From contig CAMYKW010000046.1 of NCBI GenBank assembly GCA_947259175.1, forward strand, positions 1-41,241: 41,241 nt of DNA, read 5' to 3'. Both the position numbers and the translations under genes were made by a program. Positions 25,040-34,480 of the stretch are shown here, in pieces. The notes beneath the pieces are model-generated. The model worked only from the letters and a program-made list of their open reading frames with translations. It was not told the DNA's origin and ran no database searches. The DNA is from an uncultured Gammaproteobacteria bacterium (GTDB taxonomy: Bacteria; Pseudomonadota; Gammaproteobacteria; Arenicellales; JAANXG01). Every line of letters begins with the position of its first letter. Position 1 is the first letter of the stretch.

Positions 25040-26863
25040 TTATTGTTCCAAGAAACCGCGTAATTCCTCCGAGCGAGAGGGATGGCGTAGTTTGTACAAG
25101 GCCTTGGCTTCGATCTGTCGAATACGTTCGCGGGTTACGTTGAATTGTTTTCCCACTTCATCCAACGTGTGATCAGTATGCATACCGATCCCGAAGCGCA
25201 TGCACAGCACCTTGGATTCACGAGGAGTTAACGTATCCAGAATTTCCTGGGTTACACCCCTCAGGCTGGAACTGGTCGCTGCATCCATCGGCGCCTTTGT
25301 ATGTTTATCCTCAATCAAGTCACCGAGATGTGAATCTCCATCTTCGCCGATCGGAGTCTGCAGTGAAATGGGTTGTTTTACGATCTTTAGCACCTTGCGG
25401 ATCTTATCCTCGGACATATCCATGCGTGCGGCCAGTTCTTCGGGCAGCGCCTCACGTCCTGTTTCCTGCAGTATCTGGCGCGAGACACGATTGAGCTTGG
25501 CGACGGCTTCATTCATATGGACCGGGATACGAATAGTCCTCGCTTGGTCTGCAACGGATCGGCCGACCGCCTGGCGAATCCACCATGTCGCATACGTAGA
25601 GAACTTAAATCCGCGCCGATACTCGAACTTGTCCACTGCCTTCATCAACCCGATATTCCCCTCCTGGATAAGGTCCAAAAAATGCAGGCCACGGTTGACG
25701 TATTTCTTGGCAATGGAAATTACCAGGCGCAGGTTGGCTTCGACTAATTCCTTTTTCGCGCGACGCGCCTTGGCTTCACCGATTGACATTCGGCGACTGA
25801 TCTCTTTCAGCTCTTCAATAGGCACACCAGCCCGCTGCTCGAGCACCGCCAGCTTGTTCTGATGTCCTTTAATTTCCTCGGCGTATTGCTCGATCACATT
25901 TCTATTGTCACCAGCCGCACGCAATAAAATCCGATACAACCCTTTGTGGGTTTCTTTCTCAACGAAGGCCTTCGTGAAGGTCTCTCTGGGTAACCGGGCA
26001 TGGACCACACAGATTTCCATAATGGCTCTTTCCCGCGCGCGCACGCGTCCAACCAGATCCCTGGTTTGATCCCACAGGGCGGCAACTTGCTTAGGCGCAA
26101 ACTTGATTTCCATTAATTGTGTCGTTATCTTTTTTTGTATCTTTCCGACCTTCTTATCGCCGATTCCATGTCGTTCAATAGCTCGGACCAGGCTGTTGTA
26201 ATTGCCACGGATCTGCTGGAATCTTTCTCTGGCCTCCTCAGGATCAGGACCGGTATCAAGTTCTTCTTCACCGGTATCATCTGCATGATCAGTTCCGGTT
26301 GAATCAGCAGGCCAAGTTCGTTGCGGTTGTGGGATCGGTTCGTCCACAGCATCCGGATCTACGAAATCCACGAGGAAATCTGTCAGTCGAATTTCGCCTC
26401 GTTCAACTTGCTCATTCAGGCGCAGGATCTCTTTGATGGTGGCGGGGCAACTGGCAACGGCCTCGGTACCCTGCCGAATACCAGCTTCGATACGCTTGGC
26501 CAAATTGACCTCTTCCTTGCGGGTCAATAGATCCGCAGCCCCCATTTCGCGCATGTACATCCGCACCGAATCTGTTGTGCGGCCAAACTCGCTTTCTACT
26601 GCGGTAGATAGCGCAGTATCGATTTCGTCCTCGTCATCAGCAGAGACGGGCGCCTGCGTTAGCAGAAGCGTATCAGCATCACATGGGTTGTCGGAGACCG
26701 AAATGCCCATGTCAATGATCATATTGACAATAGCTTCGATCTGATCCGTGTCGTGCTTGTCTTCAGGCAAGTGGTCATTGATCTCCCGGTAGGTCAGGAA
26801 ACCTTGTTCCTTGCCTTTGAGAATGAGTTTTCTCAGTTCAGACCGGCTAGCTTCGTGGTCCAT
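25040..26863 (-). CDS. rpoD: RNA polymerase primary sigma factor RpoD (sigma-70)
   Basis: 607 residues from ATG 26863; I prefer it to GTG 26923 because [35 protein letters not shown] aligns with the standard RpoD start. Region 1.1, the non-conserved acidic insert ([13 protein letters not shown]), region 2 ([48 protein letters not shown] split over regions 2.1-2.4), region 3 and the region 4.2 helix-turn-helix ([14 protein letters not shown]) are complete. It reads [15 protein letters not shown] where E. coli has [15 protein letters not shown], so the residue equivalent to Arg596 is Tyr. It is not next to dnaG or rpsU, the usual setting, but between two cold-shock genes, so it might be a second rpoD. 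Confidence 0.95.
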   Translation of the reverse strand: MDHEASRSELRKLILKGKEQGFLTYREINDHLPEDKHDTDQIEAIVNMIIDMGISVSDNPCDADTLLLTQAPVSADDEDEIDTALSTAVESEFGRTTDSVRMYMREMGAADLLTRKEEVNLAKRIEAGIRQGTEAVASCPATIKEILRLNEQVERGEIRLTDFLVDFVDPDAVDEPIPQPQRTWPADSTGTDHADDTGEEELDTGPDPEEARERFQQIRGNYNSLVRAIERHGIGDKKVGKIQKKITTQLMEIKFAPKQVAALWDQTRDLVGRVRARERAIMEICVVHARLPRETFTKAFVEKETHKGLYRILLRAAGDNRNVIEQYAEEIKGHQNKLAVLEQRAGVPIEELKEISRRMSIGEAKARRAKKELVEANLRLVISIAKKYVNRGLHFLDLIQEGNIGLMKAVDKFEYRRGFKFSTYATWWIRQAVGRSVADQARTIRIPVHMNEAVAKLNRVSRQILQETGREALPEELAARMDMSEDKIRKVLKIVKQPISLQTPIGEDGDSHLGDLIEDKHTKAPMDAATSSSLRGVTQEILDTLTPRESKVLCMRFGIGMHTDHTLDEVGKQFNVTRERIRQIEAKALYKLRHPSRSEELRGFLEQ

Positions 26864-26946
26864 GCGTCGGATATCCTGGCAATGAGAACGTTCGGCAATC
26901 TGGATGATCTCTTCTTTGGCCACGTACGGTCGCTATCCGAGTGCGT

Positions 26947-27156
26947 TTACAGCGCCTTCAGGTTGACGGCAGCGAACTTGCCATTGGTCCCCCGCTGCAC
27001 GTCGAACGAGACCTGCTGGTTTTCAGCCAGCGCGGACAACCCCGCGCGGTCGACTTCCGAGATGTGCACAAAAACGTCCTTGGAGCCGTCCTTGGGAGCA
27101 ATAAAACCAAACCCTCTGGTCGTGTCGAAAAACTTAACGGTACCTTGAGTAGACAT
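26947..27156 (-). CDS. Cold-shock protein, CspA family (second)
   Basis: 69 residues: MSTQGTVKFFDTTRGFGFIA with the VFVHISEV and GFGFI nucleic-acid-binding motifs. Divergent from the first csp (about half of positions differ by eye), for example ENQQVSFDVQRGTNGKFAAVNLKAL at the end, the CspD/CspE-like type. GAGGAT lies 5-10 bases before the ATG. It lies 83 bases before the chosen rpoD start on the same strand, so co-transcription with rpoD is possible. Confidence 0.94.
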   Translation of the reverse strand: MSTQGTVKFFDTTRGFGFIAPKDGSKDVFVHISEVDRAGLSALAENQQVSFDVQRGTNGKFAAVNLKAL

Positions 27157-27386
27157 AGTGATCCTCTGTATTAATTGAAAATCAGGCCGAGCACGACGTT
27201 GTGCACGGCATCAAATGACGGATCGGATAAGGTCAATAAAAGCACCCGGAACGGATGCGGAGAGAACTAGCCAATAGGCCATCAGATGAACGGAGTATGA
27301 GTACTACGCGCAAGAATAGCAAGCGACGTCGTTGCGACCGCAACAGCGAATCCGGTCCTGGTAGTGCGCTTTTCAAGAGTGGTCTT

Positions 27387-27551
27387 TTATTTCACCAGTA
27401 TGTGCTGTTGCTCGCCCTTGAGGTGAACGCGGAATACCACCGCCCGCGCGCCGTTGGCGCCGCCGCGGGGCGCGTGTATCGCCCGGGGCGCAATGACATA
27501 GCTATCCACGGCCTCGAGTATGCGATCAGTTATTCCTTCTTCATCCATTGG
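27387..27551 (-). CDS. Candidate small ORF of unknown function
   Basis: 54 codons from ATG 27551: MDEEGITDRILEAVDSYVIA, then PRAIHAPRGGANGARAVVFR and VHLKGEQQHILVK. Amino-acid composition is protein-like (amphipathic start, Gly/Arg-rich middle, beta-like end), and the frame is open further upstream to 27656. No strong ribosome binding site and no family recognised. It could be the tail of a lost gene. The rest of 27157-27619 shows nothing. Confidence 0.3.
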   Translation of the reverse strand, partial: PMDEEGITDRILEAVDSYVIAPRAIHAPRGGANGARAVVFRVHLKGEQQHILVK

Positions 27552-27619
27552 GTTGCACGCGGCGAGCTTCGCCGCGACGGATGAGCAATAAATGCAAGTG
27601 GAACCAGTCCGGCGGTAGT

Positions 27620-28105
27620 TCAAAGCCGGGTTGAACTGTCCTTGTGGCCGGACCATTTTGGCAACGCGTCATGTATGTCTATCACCCGCATGCCATAGAA
27701 GATATGGCAGCTCGGCCGGAATGCCTCCGGCACCCTCGGCGGCGAACCGAAGTCAAACAGCGTGGGAAAGGCGAGCCACATGTTTCGCCCCTCATCGCCG
27801 ATCGGCGCCCCGCAAAAGGCGCACGCCACCTTGCAGGGCAAGCGCCGCTCCTGGCTCTTCAAAACGCTGTGATAGAACCGCAAGTACTCGACGCCAGCCA
27901 CGAATCTGACATCGCGTTTGTGAAAAATCGCCGCCCACTGCATGGGCGCGCCGTGCAGAACCCGGCAGTCACCACAATGGCAGATCTTGGCATCGACCGG
28001 ATCGGCGCTGACTTCGTATCGCACCGCAGCGCAATGGCAGCGGGCGCGATACTTGGTAACGAAACTTGTATCCCCAGGCGATGAATAGTCCTCACCGAAG
28101 TTCAA
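27620..28105 (-). CDS. GFA/CENP-V family zinc-binding protein
   Basis: 161 residues. The GFA domain is marked by its cysteines: RCHCAAVRYEV (about 23), CHCGDCR (about 42) and CAFCGAPI (about 97), which bind structural and catalytic-site zinc in this fold. The family includes glutathione-dependent formaldehyde-activating enzyme, but most members have no proven activity, and formaldehyde handling here is not supported by neighbours. PMQWAAIFHKRDVRF is the typical strand following the second zinc knot. Single gene, same strand as the flanking operons. Confidence 0.87.
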   Translation of the reverse strand: MNFGEDYSSPGDTSFVTKYRARCHCAAVRYEVSADPVDAKICHCGDCRVLHGAPMQWAAIFHKRDVRFVAGVEYLRFYHSVLKSQERRLPCKVACAFCGAPIGDEGRNMWLAFPTLFDFGSPPRVPEAFRPSCHIFYGMRVIDIHDALPKWSGHKDSSTRL

Positions 28106-28307
28106 CTGCTCACTCCCTACCCTGCAACGGTGCCGGCGAAACAGAATATCACATACCCGGAAGCCGCGAACGGTGCGCTCAACGATACGGGGTTATACCC
28201 GGTGTCACGGCGTATCCGCTAACTAGATGGCATTGATTGACGCCATTTCCGTGGTGCGTCTATTCTCTGATCGAACCACCGGCTCCATCCTCCGTCACGG
28301 AAAGCCA

Positions 28308-30044
28308 CTACCGGTTGCTTATCCATGCGCTCTGGTAGGGCGCGAGGACCAATTCCCCGCGAATATTATCTACCGGCATGCCGGCAAGCAGATTCTGCCA
28401 CCGGTCGGTGTCGATGAGATTTAGGTCACTCAGGGAAATCCGCTGCGGCTGATTTGTGATGTTATTGACCGCGAAAATACTCTGCCGGCGATCCTGGCTT
28501 TGACGCCATATCCCAAACACCTTGTCGCCGAGATGCAGGGTAAACTGTGTGGCATTGGGATGAAATGCCGGCTGCTTCGCGCGCACGCCGATCAGGGCGC
28601 GCATCCGGTCCAGCACCTTGCGTTGGTTGCTCGCCGGGTCCGCCAGCAACGCCTCCAGTTCGGCGACCCGCCATTGGCGGCGGTTGATGTGCCGGTTGTG
28701 GTTGCTGTGCGCCAGACGCCGGTAGTCATTTGGCGTCGCCACGAGCCCGAGTAAATAAAGCGCGGGAATACCCTCCAGCGCCAGCATGATGGCATGGGCA
28801 CAGATGAACCGCTCGATTTGCCACTGATCCGCACCGTCCACCGTACCCTGCATGGCATCGAACAGGCTGATGTTGATCTCGTAGGCCTGATTCCGATTGC
28901 CCGCCTGCGCCCGCCAGGAAATCCTTCCGCCGAAACGCTGCATCGTATCGAGCAGCACCTCGAGTTCGTCTTTACCCAACAGCCCTTCGGCCGGGCGCAG
29001 GCCGATACCGTCGTGTGAAGCGATGAAATTGAGATAACAGGTGTTCGGCTGCGCCGGCGGCATGCTCATCATCCAGGTTTTGAGGTGCCGGCAGCTTCCG
29101 GTAATCATCGCATTCACGAGCAGCGGCGGCAGCGAGAAGTTGTAAATACAGTGTGCTTCGTTCCCGTTGCCAAAGTAGGAAAGGTTCTCCCGATTGGGGA
29201 TATTGGTCTCGGTGATAACGAGTGCGCCGGGCGCCGCATGTTCGACGAGGCATCGGAGCAAACGCACCAGTTCGTGCGTCTGGGGACGACTCAGGCAGCT
29301 CGTTCCGGCCTCCTTCCACAGGAACGCCACCGCATCGAGCCGGAAGACACGCACTCCGCGGTCCAGGTACAAGCGGATGATGCGCACCATCTCGATCAAT
29401 ACCTGCGGATTGGAGAAATTCAAATCCACCTGATCGTGACTGAACGTGCACCACACATGCTTGATTCCCTCCGCGGTTTGTACTTCGCGCAGCAATTTGC
29501 TGGTGCGAGGCCGCACCACCTGCGACAGATCGTCTTGCGGTGACGGGCAGATAAAGAAATCGTTTCCCGGGCTCTTGTTCTGCTTGAAATTATCGAACCA
29601 TTGGGACCGGCTGGAGCAGTGATTGATGACTAGATCAGCCATCAGCGCATAGTCTGCGGCAATGTCCTCGATGTCGTCCCAATCGCCCAGTGCGTCATTT
29701 ACCCGCGAATAATCGATGACCGCAAAGCCATCGTCCGAACTCCAGGGAAAGAACGGAAGCACGTGAACGATGCTCACAGTTTCCGAAAAATGCTGCTGAA
29801 GGAACCGGTGCAGGCATCGCAGCGGCGTCTTTTCGACGTCTACCAAGAAATCACCATATGTGATCAATACAACGTCGCTCTCATCCCACTGGTCGGCGTA
29901 TGGTTCGGCGGCGGTGCAAGTTTGATCCAGACGCATCACGCTGAGCAGCTCATCCGCCAGTTCACGGACGTCGGCATCCGGATAAACCGCCGCGAGGTGA
30001 TTGATCACCCGCGCGCGACATGGATTCAAAGAGCCATCCGCCAT
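28308..30044 (-). CDS. GH13 subfamily 18 sugar phosphorylase, probably glucosylglycerate phosphorylase
   Basis: 578 residues, sucrose-phosphorylase-like alpha-amylase fold. Early strand [20 protein letters not shown], then [16 protein letters not shown], the nucleophile aspartate in [15 protein letters not shown], acid/base glutamate in VITETNIPN and third carboxylate in [18 protein letters not shown] and [10 protein letters not shown] are also typical. Because it is joined to the glucosyl-3-phosphoglycerate synthase and phosphatase genes (it overlaps the synthase by 19 bases), the likely substrate is glucosylglycerate, reversibly cleaved with phosphate to glucose-1-phosphate and glycerate; sucrose or glucosylglycerol phosphorylase are alternatives. 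Last gene of the operon; cytoplasmic. Confidence 0.87.
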   Translation of the reverse strand: MADGSLNPCRARVINHLAAVYPDADVRELADELLSVMRLDQTCTAAEPYADQWDESDVVLITYGDFLVDVEKTPLRCLHRFLQQHFSETVSIVHVLPFFPWSSDDGFAVIDYSRVNDALGDWDDIEDIAADYALMADLVINHCSSRSQWFDNFKQNKSPGNDFFICPSPQDDLSQVVRPRTSKLLREVQTAEGIKHVWCTFSHDQVDLNFSNPQVLIEMVRIIRLYLDRGVRVFRLDAVAFLWKEAGTSCLSRPQTHELVRLLRCLVEHAAPGALVITETNIPNRENLSYFGNGNEAHCIYNFSLPPLLVNAMITGSCRHLKTWMMSMPPAQPNTCYLNFIASHDGIGLRPAEGLLGKDELEVLLDTMQRFGGRISWRAQAGNRNQAYEINISLFDAMQGTVDGADQWQIERFICAHAIMLALEGIPALYLLGLVATPNDYRRLAHSNHNRHINRRQWRVAELEALLADPASNQRKVLDRMRALIGVRAKQPAFHPNATQFTLHLGDKVFGIWRQSQDRRQSIFAVNNITNQPQRISLSDLNLIDTDRWQNLLAGMPVDNIRGELVLAPYQSAWISNR

Positions 30045-31273
30045 AATCCATCAGCCGAAAACTCGCGGGTATCTTCCTCGACAGCGTCCCTCAGTTGTTG
30101 CAGCACATCCGGGACGGCACTGATGACGCGATTCCAGCAGGGCATAAACGGCGTCTCCATGGGATGTTCGAGAAAATGTTCCCCTGCCTTCATGATGTTT
30201 TGCGCGAACAGCTCAACCGCCTGTTCCTCCCGGTGGACATCCAGATCCAGGCCGTTGATCAGTGCGTCGTTGCGATAGGTCTCGACAAAATCCAGAGCGA
30301 TTCGAAAATAAGTGGCCTTAATGGAGCGGAAAGTCTCGGTGCTGAACACCACTCCATTGGTAGCCAGCTTGCGAAATATTGCCTTGGAAATGTCTACCGA
30401 CATCTTCGACAATCCCCGCTGCTCGTCGCTCAGGGAAAGATCCTGGTGTTTGTGATCGTAGACGTCGGCGATGTCCACCTGGCACAGGCGGTTGGTTGCG
30501 TAGTTGCGCTTCATCTCCGACAGCACACCGATTTCCAACCCCCAGTCGCTGGGGATGCGGATGTCGTTGATCACATCGCGGCGGAAAGAGAATTCTCCCG
30601 CGAGCGGATAACGATAGCTGTCGAGATACTCCAGATAATCCATGGAACCGAAAACCTTCTTCAGCGCCCGCAACAGAGGCGTTACCAATAGACGGCTGAC
30701 GCGCCCGTTGATTTCACCATCCGCCACCCGGGCGTAGTACCCCTTGCAGAACTCGTAGTTGAAAGCAGGATTGGCGACCGGGTAGATCAAACGGGCCAGC
30801 AGGCTTCGGTCGTAGGTGAGGATATCGCAGTCATGCAGGGCGACGGATTCGGCACGCCCGGATGCCAGCACGTAGCCAAGGCAATACCATACGTTGCGCC
30901 CTTTTCCGGCTTCCATTGGCGCCAGGCCCTCTTGTTCGAGGCGTTGGTCGATCGCGCGCAGGCGCGGTCCGTCGTTCCACAGGATCCGATGCCGTTGCGG
31001 CAAGCGCGAGAAAAACTCCAGCGCTTGCCGATACTGGCGCTCGTCGGCCCGGTCGAGGCCGACGACGATCTCCGCAAGGTAGGGCGCCTTGGCCAGATGC
31101 TCAACGATCCGCAGCAGCGCATCGCCTTCCAGTTCGGAGAATAGCGAGGGCAGAAGCAGCCCCAGGCTGCGCGTGGACGAAAACCTCACCAGCTCATCTT
31201 CGAGCTCATCCAACGGTCGCCGGGAGAGATTGTGTAAAGTGGTAATGATGCCGTTTTGATAAAAATCACCCAT
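30026..31273 (-). CDS. gpgS: Glucosyl-3-phosphoglycerate synthase (GT81 family)
   Basis: 415 residues. A GT-A type glycosyltransferase that makes glucosyl-3-phosphoglycerate from an NDP-glucose and 3-phosphoglycerate. Visible features: an ordered N-terminal Rossmann-like half ([20 protein letters not shown]), [15 protein letters not shown], the metal/nucleotide DxD motif in [45 protein letters not shown], and the catalytic-region segments [13 protein letters not shown] and [13 protein letters not shown]. Length agrees with bacterial GpgS. It begins 3 bases after the phosphatase stop and overlaps the phosphorylase gene, so all three are one operon. The product, after dephosphorylation, is the compatible solute glucosylglycerate, used under salt stress and nitrogen limitation (family knowledge). 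Confidence 0.87.
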   Translation of the reverse strand: MGDFYQNGIITTLHNLSRRPLDELEDELVRFSSTRSLGLLLPSLFSELEGDALLRIVEHLAKAPYLAEIVVGLDRADERQYRQALEFFSRLPQRHRILWNDGPRLRAIDQRLEQEGLAPMEAGKGRNVWYCLGYVLASGRAESVALHDCDILTYDRSLLARLIYPVANPAFNYEFCKGYYARVADGEINGRVSRLLVTPLLRALKKVFGSMDYLEYLDSYRYPLAGEFSFRRDVINDIRIPSDWGLEIGVLSEMKRNYATNRLCQVDIADVYDHKHQDLSLSDEQRGLSKMSVDISKAIFRKLATNGVVFSTETFRSIKATYFRIALDFVETYRNDALINGLDLDVHREEQAVELFAQNIMKAGEHFLEHPMETPFMPCWNRVISAVPDVLQQLRDAVEEDTREFSADGLWRMAL

Positions 31274-31276
31274 GAT

Positions 31277-32119
31277 CTACATCCTGATGTCGGCGGAATC
31301 GGGAAAACCTGACTCGTTGAGCAACTCCTCGACCGCGGTGGCCCAACCCGCCGGCCCCGCGGTGTCGGTGGTGATGACACGATCGACGTGATCGATTCGC
31401 GGGACGCCGGCGCGCGAGCGCACGAGCACGGCGATATCGGCCGCCTGCAACATTTCCACGTCATTGGCGCCGTCGCCCAGAGCAATGAGGCGCGGCGTTT
31501 CCCCGCAATCCGCTGAATACCATTGCCTGAACAGGTGCAATCCGGCACTCTTGTCGGTGTTACCCAACACATGCAGGAACCGCCCGCCGCGCGTGGTACG
31601 CAGTCCGGCCTCGCTCAATTCCTGTTCGAACGCTTGCCGCGCGTCCATGCCGTCCAGCCAGTGCAGCGGTTCACTGTACTCGCGGGCCTTAGCCAAAACC
31701 GCCGCCTGTTGGCTCAAGCCGGTGACGCGCGCAATTTCCCTGGCGTCCCAATCGGCAAATCCCTCGAAGCGGAAACGCTGCCTGAGCGGAGCGAGAACCG
31801 CGAGGATCGCGTCGTAACTCACCCCGAACTCGTAACGCCAGCACGTACCCACGCGGGACGCATCGGCCGGCACGGTGGTCAGACAATCCACGGGCACGTA
31901 CAGCGCCGATCCGTTTTCCACGAGGAATGGCCCCGAATGCCCGAGGGCGCCGCGCAGAGCCAAAAGTTCGGCATGAGTTTTACTGGTGTTCAGCAGCAGC
32001 GGAATACCGCATGCGCGAATGCGCGCGAGCGCACCTTGCGCTGCGGTAAAACTGTAGTTGTCATGATCCAGCAACGTTCCGTCGAGGTCGGTTACGATCA
32101 GCAATCTAGGAGAAACCAT
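31277..32119 (-). CDS. Glucosyl-/mannosyl-3-phosphoglycerate phosphatase, HAD family
   Basis: 280 residues from ATG 32119; the open frame runs to 32287 but the extra N-terminal residues are unlike any HAD protein, and starting here puts the catalytic motif at residues 9-15 (LIVTDLDGTLLDHDN). HAD motif II is LLLNTSKTHAELLAL and motif IV ALGDGANDVEML. The cap region FLVENGSALYVP and GGRFLHVLGNTDKSAGL match the MpgP/YedP group, which dephosphorylates mannosyl- or glucosyl-3-phosphoglycerate. With gpgS following 3 bases later, glucosyl-3-phosphoglycerate is the likely substrate. ATG 32128 is an alternative start. First gene of the operon. Confidence 0.87.
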   Translation of the reverse strand: MVSPRLLIVTDLDGTLLDHDNYSFTAAQGALARIRACGIPLLLNTSKTHAELLALRGALGHSGPFLVENGSALYVPVDCLTTVPADASRVGTCWRYEFGVSYDAILAVLAPLRQRFRFEGFADWDAREIARVTGLSQQAAVLAKAREYSEPLHWLDGMDARQAFEQELSEAGLRTTRGGRFLHVLGNTDKSAGLHLFRQWYSADCGETPRLIALGDGANDVEMLQAADIAVLVRSRAGVPRIDHVDRVITTDTAGPAGWATAVEELLNESGFPDSADIRM

Positions 32120-32419
32120 GCTTTCCATCGTGGCGGCCAGTGCTCGACCACGATATACAGCAAATCCCATGCCATTCAATTCATAGCCGGGAAACAGACC
32201 AAAGACGCCAGGTTCCGGGGGTTTTAGCGGTCGCGGCGTGCGCGAACCCGGATCATGGCATTTCGCATGCACCGAATTGATCCGCATGTATCAATTGGGT
32301 GCATAGGCGATCGAGAGATGGGCTGTGTGTACCGCGCTCGCGGCACAACGTATTTATGAGGAGCCGCTGTAATCGTCGGGGGTGACCCGAATTGCCGTCC
32401 TCTGTCGGCCGATCGGACT

Positions 32420-32547
32420 TAGCCCGCATTTCTCACCAGGCGCCCAGCTACTATTCCTGGCACCCCCCGGGATGACTCGTGACGTCAATTCTATGAAGAG
32501 ACAGCTTAATTTTCTGATGTGGATTGCTGGGAATAGTAGCTGGGCTA
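32420..32547. repeat. Palindromic interspersed repeat, copy 2 (one outer arm missing)
   Basis: Left outer arm TAGCCCGCATTTCTCACCAG with G (32420-32440), identical to copy 1, then inner arms GCCCAGCTACTATTC (32442-32456) and its complement (32531-32545), with ~74 unrelated bases between. The right outer arm is absent: the element abuts the 3' end of the protease gene, whose TAG stop lies at 32545-32547. The remaining 32120-32419 holds no gene but should contain the promoter of the glucosylglycerate operon. Confidence 0.8.
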
Positions 32548-33354
32548 TCCCGGCCCTGGCTCGATCTCGAACGCCTGCACTTGCGCTTCACTCAACCCAT
32601 AGCTACGGCTATTCAGCTCCATTTGATTGCTCGTGCGCACCATGTCGAGCTGGCCGAGGAATGACATGCCCAGCAGCGGCGTGTCCAGATCGGACTGCAC
32701 CATGATGCCGGCGTCAATATCGTTCAGGGTGATGTTGCCAACGGTTACCTCTTTCAGCTTGGCCGCCACCATCGGTGTTGTTCCGCCGGCGGTCTGGGCG
32801 ATATCGTGTTTCGCGTTCGCAAAATCCAGGCCGATTCGCCGCGCCAGTTTGCCGTCTATGGCGATAATCGTCGCCCCGGTGTCCACCAGAAATCGCACCG
32901 GATACCCGTTGATGGACCCATTGGCATAAAAGAAACCGCGCGGACCCGCCCAAAGTTTGGTCGTCTCCTCCGCTCCGGCGACGACGACTTCCGGAGCATC
33001 AGGGAACACCGCCGAAAGGTTGAGATCCAAGGTCGTGCGCTTTCCCGCGCTGTCGACAACAACCTGGTTTGAGTTCAAGACCTTCACCAGCGTCACGCCT
33101 TCGGGACTGGTTTCCCCCACCCCCAGAATCCGGCGCTCGCCGTCCACATAGAGCATGGCCCTTGGCAGGGAAACCAAACGAAGCTGTCTATCGACCCGCC
33201 TGATCTCCTCTGTCTCGGATACCACCAGCAGCTCGAGATCCATGGCGGAAGCGGCTACCGGCAGCAGCCATGCGATTGCAGCGCACCACCATGGTTTTAA
33301 CAGAGACCGGCAGGCAACGCCGCGCGACGAGTTTATCAAGTCGAACAATCTCAT
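32545..33354 (-). CDS. Exported retropepsin-like aspartyl protease (TIGR02281 type)
   Basis: 269 residues with an N-terminal signal segment (WWCAAIAWLLPVAASAMD). Middle region is strand-rich (LPRAMLYVDGERRILGVGE; PEGVTLVKVL). The protease domain shows FYANGSINGYPVRFLVDTGA then TIIAIDG, with the DTGA active-site motif at about residue 158, and LNDIDAGIMVQSDLDTPLLG followed by MSFLGQLDMVRTSNQMEL, typical of clan AA single-domain proteases that dimerise. Substrate unknown; periplasmic. The stop codon is immediately followed by an interspersed repeat. The gene diverges from the thiamine-binding protein gene, with a 290-base intergenic region holding both promoters. Confidence 0.9.
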   Translation of the reverse strand: MRLFDLINSSRGVACRSLLKPWWCAAIAWLLPVAASAMDLELLVVSETEEIRRVDRQLRLVSLPRAMLYVDGERRILGVGETSPEGVTLVKVLNSNQVVVDSAGKRTTLDLNLSAVFPDAPEVVVAGAEETTKLWAGPRGFFYANGSINGYPVRFLVDTGATIIAIDGKLARRIGLDFANAKHDIAQTAGGTTPMVAAKLKEVTVGNITLNDIDAGIMVQSDLDTPLLGMSFLGQLDMVRTSNQMELNSRSYGLSEAQVQAFEIEPGPG

Positions 33355-33644
33355 GTATCAAAGCGAAGTGGGTGACGGACCGCCCAAGCGCGCATAGCGA
33401 CGCTGATAGTCCGTCAAAGAAATTGACACCCCTTAATGTAACTTATAGACCGCCGGGAACGTTTTGCAAGCGAATGCTACCCTGGTTGGCGCAACAATCG
33501 TCTCGCGTGCCGGCCTCCAAAGCCCCACGGTCAGCCACGTGTGTCGTCACTGTCGATAAGTGCGCGCCGCTATCCCGGTGTGCGATTTTTACTCATAATC
33601 TATCGATACAGCGTTACACACCAATGAGCGGGAGGTTGCCACCG

Positions 33645-33941
33645 ATGAAAGTAATTGCCGATCTATGCGTTGTTCCCATGGGCGTGGGCGTATCGGTGTC
33701 CAAGCAAGTCGCGGACTGCCATCGCATATTGCAGGAGGCCGGATTGAATCCGCGCCTTCACGCCTACGGCACCAATGTGGAGGGGGAGTGGGATGAGGTA
33801 TTCGCGGCCATCAGGCGATGCCATGAGGCACTGCATGCATCGGGGGTACCGCGCATTTCGAGCACCTTACGCTTCGGCACCCGCACCGACCGGGAACAGA
33901 CCGCAGACGATAAGGTGCGCAGCGCACAGGAAAAGCTTTAG
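33645..33941 (+). CDS. MTH1187-like thiamine-binding protein
   Basis: 98 residues from ATG 33645, chosen because GGGAGG sits 9-14 bases upstream and the protein then begins MKVIADLCVVPMGVGVSVSK, exactly as the family does; the longer upstream frame is noise. HAYGTNVEGEWDEVFAAIRRC and a second-half strand RISSTLRFGTRTD match the ferredoxin-like fold of MTH1187/YkoF proteins, which bind thiamine or hydroxymethylpyrimidine. Cytoplasmic; no thiamine genes nearby, so its role in uptake or salvage is inference. Confidence 0.88.
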   Translation: MKVIADLCVVPMGVGVSVSKQVADCHRILQEAGLNPRLHAYGTNVEGEWDEVFAAIRRCHEALHASGVPRISSTLRFGTRTDREQTADDKVRSAQEKL

Positions 33942-34040
33942 CTCGGCGCCCGAACCCCGGTAAGACCGGGCGGCCGGCATTCCAGGCCCGGGATCACCGG
34001 CTCACAGGGGACCACTTTGTTGCGCCGCAATATTAGGGTG

Positions 34041-34138
34041 GCTCTGAATAATTCATCCATGAATTCTCAGAGCACGAAAAACGAAAAATACGATTTTCGT
34101 TTTTCTCCATAGATCAACCACATAGGTGATTGATCTAT
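34041..34138. promoter_or_regulatory. Cluster of three consecutive inverted repeats
   Basis: Stem 1: GCTCTGA (34041) to TCAGAGC (34073), continued inside by AATTCAT-CC-ATGAATT, about 14 pairs. Stem 2: AAAAACGAAAA (34077-34087), loop ATACGA, TTTTCGTTTTT (34094-34104). Stem 3: ATAGATCAA (34109-34117), 12-base loop, TTGATCTAT (34130-34138). The middle one ends in a T-run and could terminate transcription of the thiamine-binding gene; the others may be protein-binding sites or RNA stem-loops ahead of the small ORF at 34249. No known element recognised. Confidence 0.75.
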
Positions 34139-34248
34139 GATTAATCAGAGGTTCCTTAGGGTTAGACATGCAATTGTGAAAAGACCGTCTAAACTTAGAT
34201 GCTGGGGCGGGCGTCCCCAAACCACTACTATCTAACTGAGGAAGCACC

Positions 34249-34344
34249 ATGACACAAATGCGATTAAAGAAAGAGACCGATCCCAAGAAGTATCTGCTTC
34301 TGGCGGTCTTAATGGGCGTGTTCATTTACGTCTTGACAAATTAG
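34249..34344 (+). CDS. 31-residue single-span membrane peptide
   Basis: ATG 34249 follows a good ribosome binding site (GAGGAAG, 34239-34245). The product is MTQMRLKKETDPKKYLLLAV then LMGVFIYVLTN: a positively charged N-terminus, one hydrophobic helix of about 14-16 residues and almost no periplasmic tail (N-in topology by the positive-inside rule). A small G/C hairpin (TGGGG-CCCCA, 34203-34219) lies in the presumed leader. Typical of bacterial membrane miniproteins that modulate larger membrane complexes; no partner is evident. Not conserved with anything I can name. Confidence 0.6.
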   Translation: MTQMRLKKETDPKKYLLLAVLMGVFIYVLTN

Positions 34345-34480
34345 CGCCGCGGCGTAACAAAACATCCGGCGCCATCCGGCGCACATCAGTCCTTTTCGCG
34401 GGCAGTTCCACGGTGCTCTAACCGAGTTCTGTGGGGTGAGGTATTGCGGCCGTATCATCACACACTCGAGGAGGGGCTAA

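Noticed and set aside
34162-34200. Sigma-70 promoter for the 31-residue peptide (TTGTGA / TTAGAT)
   Set aside because: Spacer is only 15 bases and other readings are equally weak, so I do not list it as a feature.
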